NCBI GenBank assembly: GCA_023391185.1
Contig: JAEWBI010000052.1
Span: 1 to 16,830, forward strand
DNA length: 16,830 nt
Source: Bacillota bacterium
GTDB taxonomy: Bacteria > Bacillota_I > Bacilli_A > RF39 > UBA660
Direction: 5' to 3'
Of this stretch, positions 14,343 to 16,830 are shown piece by piece (position 1 is the stretch's first letter; every line of letters begins with the position of its first letter). The notes under the pieces were generated by a model, which was not told the DNA's origin, did no database searches, and saw only the letters and a list, made by a program, of their open reading frames with translations. Both the position numbers and the translations under genes were made by a program.

Positions 14343-14849
14343 ATGGATAATTATAAATTTGCTATCATTTATGGTAATGATGACCGCAAAAGAAATATCG
14401 AAGCTGGGAAAATTGAAAAACATGGTGATATTCAAAATGGTGATTTATGTCATATTGATTGTCTTATTGAATATATAGATGATAAATATTCTGATGTTGA
14501 AATGTTTAAAGTTTTAAATAATAGACATGCTCCAGAAATAGCGGCTTTTCTAATTTCTAAATTAGGCTCTGTTGTATTTCTTAATGTGACAAAAGATGCT
14601 AAGAAATATGGCAAGTCAGGTTTTCTAATGATGCCTGACGTAATTTCAGAAAAACAAAAGGAAACTATGTATGCATTTTGCAATGAAATAAAAGACTATA
14701 ATGTATCAATTTTTTATAATTTGAATATAGTAGATGGCTTTTTAGATGGTGCAAATTTAGTTCCAATGAATAGAGAAGAACCACAAAAGTTATTGGATTC
14801 TTTCTTTAATAAAATAAAGGAAGAACAAGAAGTAATAAAAAGTAAATAA
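14343..14849 (+). CDS. Unrecognised soluble protein downstream of the adhesin
   Basis: I do not recognise a family. The 168-aa product has alpha/beta character and no signal peptide or membrane segment. Blocks that look conserved-like are KFAIIYGNDD (5-14), LCHIDCLIEYIDDKY (about 35-49), LNNRHAPEIAAFLISKLGSVVFLN (58-81), YGKSGFLMMPDVIS (89-102) and VDGFLDGANLVPM. The His-rich and Asp-rich words (H37, D39, H62) might be functional but no known catalytic set is visible. The AGGTGG site seven bases before ATG 14343 is good. It follows the giant adhesin by 67 bases on the same strand and converges on the TPR glycosyltransferase. A role with the surface cluster is possible but rests on position alone. 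Confidence 0.7.
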   Translation: MDNYKFAIIYGNDDRKRNIEAGKIEKHGDIQNGDLCHIDCLIEYIDDKYSDVEMFKVLNNRHAPEIAAFLISKLGSVVFLNVTKDAKKYGKSGFLMMPDVISEKQKETMYAFCNEIKDYNVSIFYNLNIVDGFLDGANLVPMNREEPQKLLDSFFNKIKEEQEVIKSK

Positions 14850-14854
14850 GTTTA

Positions 14855-14890
14855 AAAATAAGTTCAGTTTATACTGAACTTATTTTATTT
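14855..14890. terminator. Bidirectional terminator between convergent genes
   Basis: Fourteen-bp stem (14855-14868 with 14873-14886) with a 4-base loop and T-rich sequence on both sides. The stop codon of the TPR glycosyltransferase (14869-14871) lies in the loop, so the hairpin overlaps the end of that gene. Confidence 0.8.
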
Positions 14891-15954
14891 TCAATTAATT
14901 TTTTATTTTCTAACAATCTTTCATTATTTGGACTTATTTCTAAAGCTTGATTGATATATATAAGAGCTTTATCATAATCACCACGATAATAATTGCTTAA
15001 TGATAAAAGGTCATAAATTGTATGATCATAACTGAAACCCTCATTTATATAAGTTTTTTGATTGCTTTTTATATGTAATGCTTTATTACAGTTTTCTTCT
15101 ATTAATTCCCAATCTTCTTCAATATAAGCAAGTAATGCTCTTTCAACATATGGATCCCTTAGATATGGTGCTTCAAGTATAGCTAGATCAAGCCATTTCT
15201 TTGCTTCTTCATAATCCTTAAGCCCGATATAGCATCTCCCTATAAATCTCATTGATGCACATCTTTCATCTTTCCAAGTGGCTCTTTCTAAACTCAGATG
15301 TTTTTTTAATGTTGTTATGGCTTTTTCAAGTTCACCATGAAACATATACTCTCTACCAAGGTAATGAGTACTACGATCATCATCAGGATTTTCTTTAACT
15401 GATAATTCTAATAAATCTAAATACTGCATCCTTGATTTTGTTGGATCAGCATGATGATCTATTCTAACTCCATCACCAAACGAAATTTTCTCTTTTTTTT
15501 CACCAATGTACTCTAATACTTCATGTACAGGGCGACTCCATTTATATGAGTTACGCTCATGAATTTTATCTGTTATAAAAGTGGTGATTGGATTTCCATA
15601 TTCATCGAAATTCCAATTATAGACATAGCTCATACGAGTAGTTTCTTCATCCCAACTTCTTTCTAGACTTTCGCGCCAACCTTCATTTAGTACCTCATCC
15701 ATATCTAAAGAAATACATACTTCGACATCTTTGGGTAGTAAATCTAGAATTTTATTACGTGCTACATCAAATCTCCATGGGTTAACTTCAATCTCGTAAA
15801 CAATTACTCCTAACTGTTTTAACTTTTCAATAGAATTGTCGGTCGACCCAGTGTCACCAACAATTAACAAGTCAGCGTCTTTTGCTGAATTAAACCAACG
15901 TTCAACAAACTGTTCTTCATTTTTACATATAGTGTAAACACAAATTTTTTTCAT
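14869..15954 (-). CDS. Family 2 glycosyltransferase with C-terminal TPR repeats
   Basis: Probable cytoplasmic protein glycosyltransferase. The 361-aa product has a short GT-A domain (about 1-150) with CVYTICKNEEQFVERW, the nucleotide-sugar motif VGDTGSTDNS (32-41), the metal-binding SLDMDEVL (82-89) and WSRPVHEVL (139-147), a combination typical of TPR glycosyltransferases. From about 185 on come TPR-like helices: HYLGREYMFHGELEKAITTLKKHL, RCYIGLKDYEEAKKWLDLAI and YYRGDYDKALIYINQALEISPNN. TPRs likely dock the protein substrate. It ends 3' of, and starts about 90 bases after, the collagen-like gene on the same strand; C. difficile SgtA next to bclA3 is the nearest known parallel. AAAGGAGGT fixes the ATG at 15954. 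A terminator lies between it and the collagen-like gene, so it has its own promoter. Confidence 0.92.
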   Translation of the reverse strand: MKKICVYTICKNEEQFVERWFNSAKDADLLIVGDTGSTDNSIEKLKQLGVIVYEIEVNPWRFDVARNKILDLLPKDVEVCISLDMDEVLNEGWRESLERSWDEETTRMSYVYNWNFDEYGNPITTFITDKIHERNSYKWSRPVHEVLEYIGEKKEKISFGDGVRIDHHADPTKSRMQYLDLLELSVKENPDDDRSTHYLGREYMFHGELEKAITTLKKHLSLERATWKDERCASMRFIGRCYIGLKDYEEAKKWLDLAILEAPYLRDPYVERALLAYIEEDWELIEENCNKALHIKSNQKTYINEGFSYDHTIYDLLSLSNYYRGDYDKALIYINQALEISPNNERLLENKKLIENKISSV

Positions 15955-15970
15955 AAAACAACCTCCTTTA

Positions 15971-15998
15971 TATTATATGTTTAAATTTATATATTCAA
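15971..15998 (-). promoter_or_regulatory. Promoter of the TPR glycosyltransferase
   Basis: On the minus strand TTGAAT (15998-15993), 15 bp, TATAAT (15977-15972), ending 17 nt before the start codon. The same place reads CATATAATA (15979-15971), which fits the CATAnnnTA -10 of sigma-K, but a matching -35 is not seen. The spacing of 15 bp is short for sigma-A. Confidence 0.4.
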
Positions 15999-16004
15999 TT
16001 ATTT

Positions 16005-16037
16005 TTAAAATAAAAGGTCTACAAATTAATGTAGACC
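16005..16037 (-). terminator. Terminator of the collagen-like gene
   Basis: Eight-bp stem GGTCTACA (16016-16023) with TGTAGACC (16030-16037), 6-base loop. On the minus strand it runs into TTTTATTTT. It lies directly after the stop codon region (16046) and separates this gene from the glycosyltransferase. Confidence 0.85.
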
Positions 16038-16045
16038 AAATATAT

Positions 16046-16830
16046 TTAACTACTTAATTGAACTATAGTTATCTGTGCACCGACAATAGGGCTTTCATCA
16101 ATTGTTAAACTAAAACTAGAATTATTATTTACTGTTATGACATCATTAGCATTTAAGTTTAATATAGCTGTTCCTGCCACATGTGTATTTGAAGTTAAAA
16201 CTTCTATAGTAGTAGATGTATCTACTATACCATTTATAGCTAATGCAATAATAGAATTTGGTCCGACTGTAGCATTTACAATATATTCTATTAAATATAT
16301 TCCGGCATTTTCAACGGTAATTTCATCGCTACCAACGGAATGAGTGATATTTAATAGAGTTCCATTATTACTAAATAAAATATTTTCTCCACTATCAATT
16401 GTATCAGTTTCCTCATCAGCTAGTGTATAAATAAAACCATATGAAGCAATACCACTTTCACCATCAGGTCCCGTAGGTCCGGTTGGTCCCGTAGGTCCAG
16501 TAGGTCCGGTTAAACCGATATCTCCAGTTGGCCCTGTAGGTCCGGTTGGTCCAGTAGGTCCAGCAATAGTACTAGCAGCACCCGTAGGTCCGGTTGGTCC
16601 CGTAGGTCCGGTAGCACCAGTCAATCCAGTTGGCCCAGTAGGTCCGGTTGGCCCCGTAGCACCAGTTAATCCAATAGGCCCCGTAGGTCCGGTTGGTCCA
16701 GTAGGTCCAGTAGGCCCAGCAATAGTACTAGCTGCACCAGTAGGTCCAGTTGGCCCAGTAGGTCCAGTAGGTCCAGTAGGTCCAGTAGGTCCAGCAATTG
16801 TGCTAGCCGCACCAGTAGGTCCAGTTGGCC
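16046..16830 (-). CDS. BclA-type collagen-like spore surface protein, N-terminus beyond window
   Basis: Hair-like filament protein of the spore outer layer in relatives (BclA of Bacillus, BclA1-3 of C. difficile). The frame stays open to the window end; the TTG at 16624 is an internal Leu of TGLTGATG, not a start. About 260 codons are visible. The collagen part (16454-16830, about 125 residues) is mostly Gly-Pro-Thr triplets with GAT, GLT, GDI and GPI variants. The C-terminal 135 residues, from GIASYGFIYTL, form a beta-rich domain with Asn/Thr-rich strands and no cysteine. Its size and its closing AQITIVQLSS fit the TNF/C1q-like BclA C-terminal trimerisation domain. Thr of GPT triplets is the known O-glycan site in BclA, and a TPR glycosyltransferase follows. 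The collagen array is interrupted three times by AASTIAG. Confidence 0.9.
   Translation of the reverse strand, partial: PTGPTGAASTIAGPTGPTGPTGPTGPTGPTGAASTIAGPTGPTGPTGPTGPIGLTGATGPTGPTGPTGLTGATGPTGPTGPTGAASTIAGPTGPTGPTGPTGDIGLTGPTGPTGPTGPTGPDGESGIASYGFIYTLADEETDTIDSGENILFSNNGTLLNITHSVGSDEITVENAGIYLIEYIVNATVGPNSIIALAINGIVDTSTTIEVLTSNTHVAGTAILNLNANDVITVNNNSSFSLTIDESPIVGAQITIVQLSS
16454..16830 (-). repeat. Collagen-like triplet repeat with periodic AASTIAG interruptions
   Basis: Nine-base units encoding GPT dominate. A 20-base block encoding GAASTIA occurs at 16563-16582, 16719-16738 and 16794-16813 with few differences. Spacing is 156 and 75 bases. The interruption shifts the Gly register (Gly to Gly distance of 7 residues), so it breaks the triple helix rather than continuing it. 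Confidence 0.9.

Noticed and set aside
14450..14683. Minus-strand ORF of 77 codons
   Set aside because: Antisense shadow of the 14343 gene, with no translation signal.
16137..16343. Plus-strand ORF of 68 codons
   Set aside because: Antisense to the BclA-type C-terminal domain; composition mirrors that gene and no start signal is present.
16622..16624. Start of the collagen-like protein at 16624
   Set aside because: This is an internal TTG (Leu) in the triplet array; the frame stays open to base 16830.
16454..16830. CRISPR array
   Set aside because: The short regular repeats encode in-frame Gly-Pro-Thr triplets and have no unique spacers.

Overview
The window is a strongly AT-rich chromosomal segment of a low-GC Gram-positive bacterium (Bacillota). 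A spore former is indicated by three genes: a spore photoproduct lyase-family radical SAM gene, a very cysteine-rich CotY/CotZ-type coat gene, and a BclA-type collagen-like gene. DapA and DapF indicate a lysine/meso-DAP pathway. Standard stop codons, strong Shine-Dalgarno sites and -10 boxes close to TATAAT are seen throughout. No integrase, transposase, rRNA, tRNA or CRISPR was recognised. The multidomain prepilin-like giant protein resembles proteins I associate with uncultured gut Bacillota, but the exact lineage cannot be fixed from the sequence.

Layout. 1-774: 3' part of dapA (+), cut by the window edge. 902-1897: SPL-family gene (+) behind a sigma-G-like promoter. 1988-2584 and 2778-3392: two unrecognised membrane-anchored proteins (+), each followed by a terminator. 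3563-4000: CotY/CotZ-like coat protein (-). 4284-5033: unrecognised protein with a possible ADP-ribosyltransferase-like fold (+). 5072-5809: double-LysM/CAP protein (-). 6004 or 6040-6330: lone LLH-family holin-like gene (+). 6434-7303: dapF (+), followed at 7339-7761 by a small unrecognised gene with its own promoter. 7843-9201: glycosyltransferase/methyltransferase fusion (-). 9416-14275: a giant prepilin-like adhesin (1619 aa) with C-type-lectin-like, Ig-like, BspA-type LRR and beta-sandwich regions (+). 14343-14849: small unrecognised protein (+). 14869-15954: TPR glycosyltransferase (-). 16046-16830: C-terminal part of a collagen-like BclA-type protein (-), cut by the window end. No gene-free stretch exceeds about 300 bases.

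How the parts may work together. The right half (7.8-16.8 kb) looks like a surface-decoration island: a Gly-Pro-Thr collagen-like protein, two glycosyltransferases (one fused to a methyltransferase) and a giant adhesin between them. By analogy with BclA glycosylation in Bacillus anthracis and sgtA-bclA3 in Clostridioides difficile, the enzymes may glycosylate Thr residues of the collagen-like spike. Whether they also modify the prepilin-like adhesin is unknown. The left half mixes DAP synthesis with genes whose relatives act on spores (DNA repair, coat, LysM-CAP).

The strongest oddities are four. The SPL-family protein lacks the hydrogen-donor cysteine at both positions known from the characterised enzymes. 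The giant adhesin has a prepilin signal. The holin-like gene has a near-perfect ribosome-binding site over an AUC codon. A perfect 15-bp palindrome overlaps the -10 region of an unknown membrane-protein gene.
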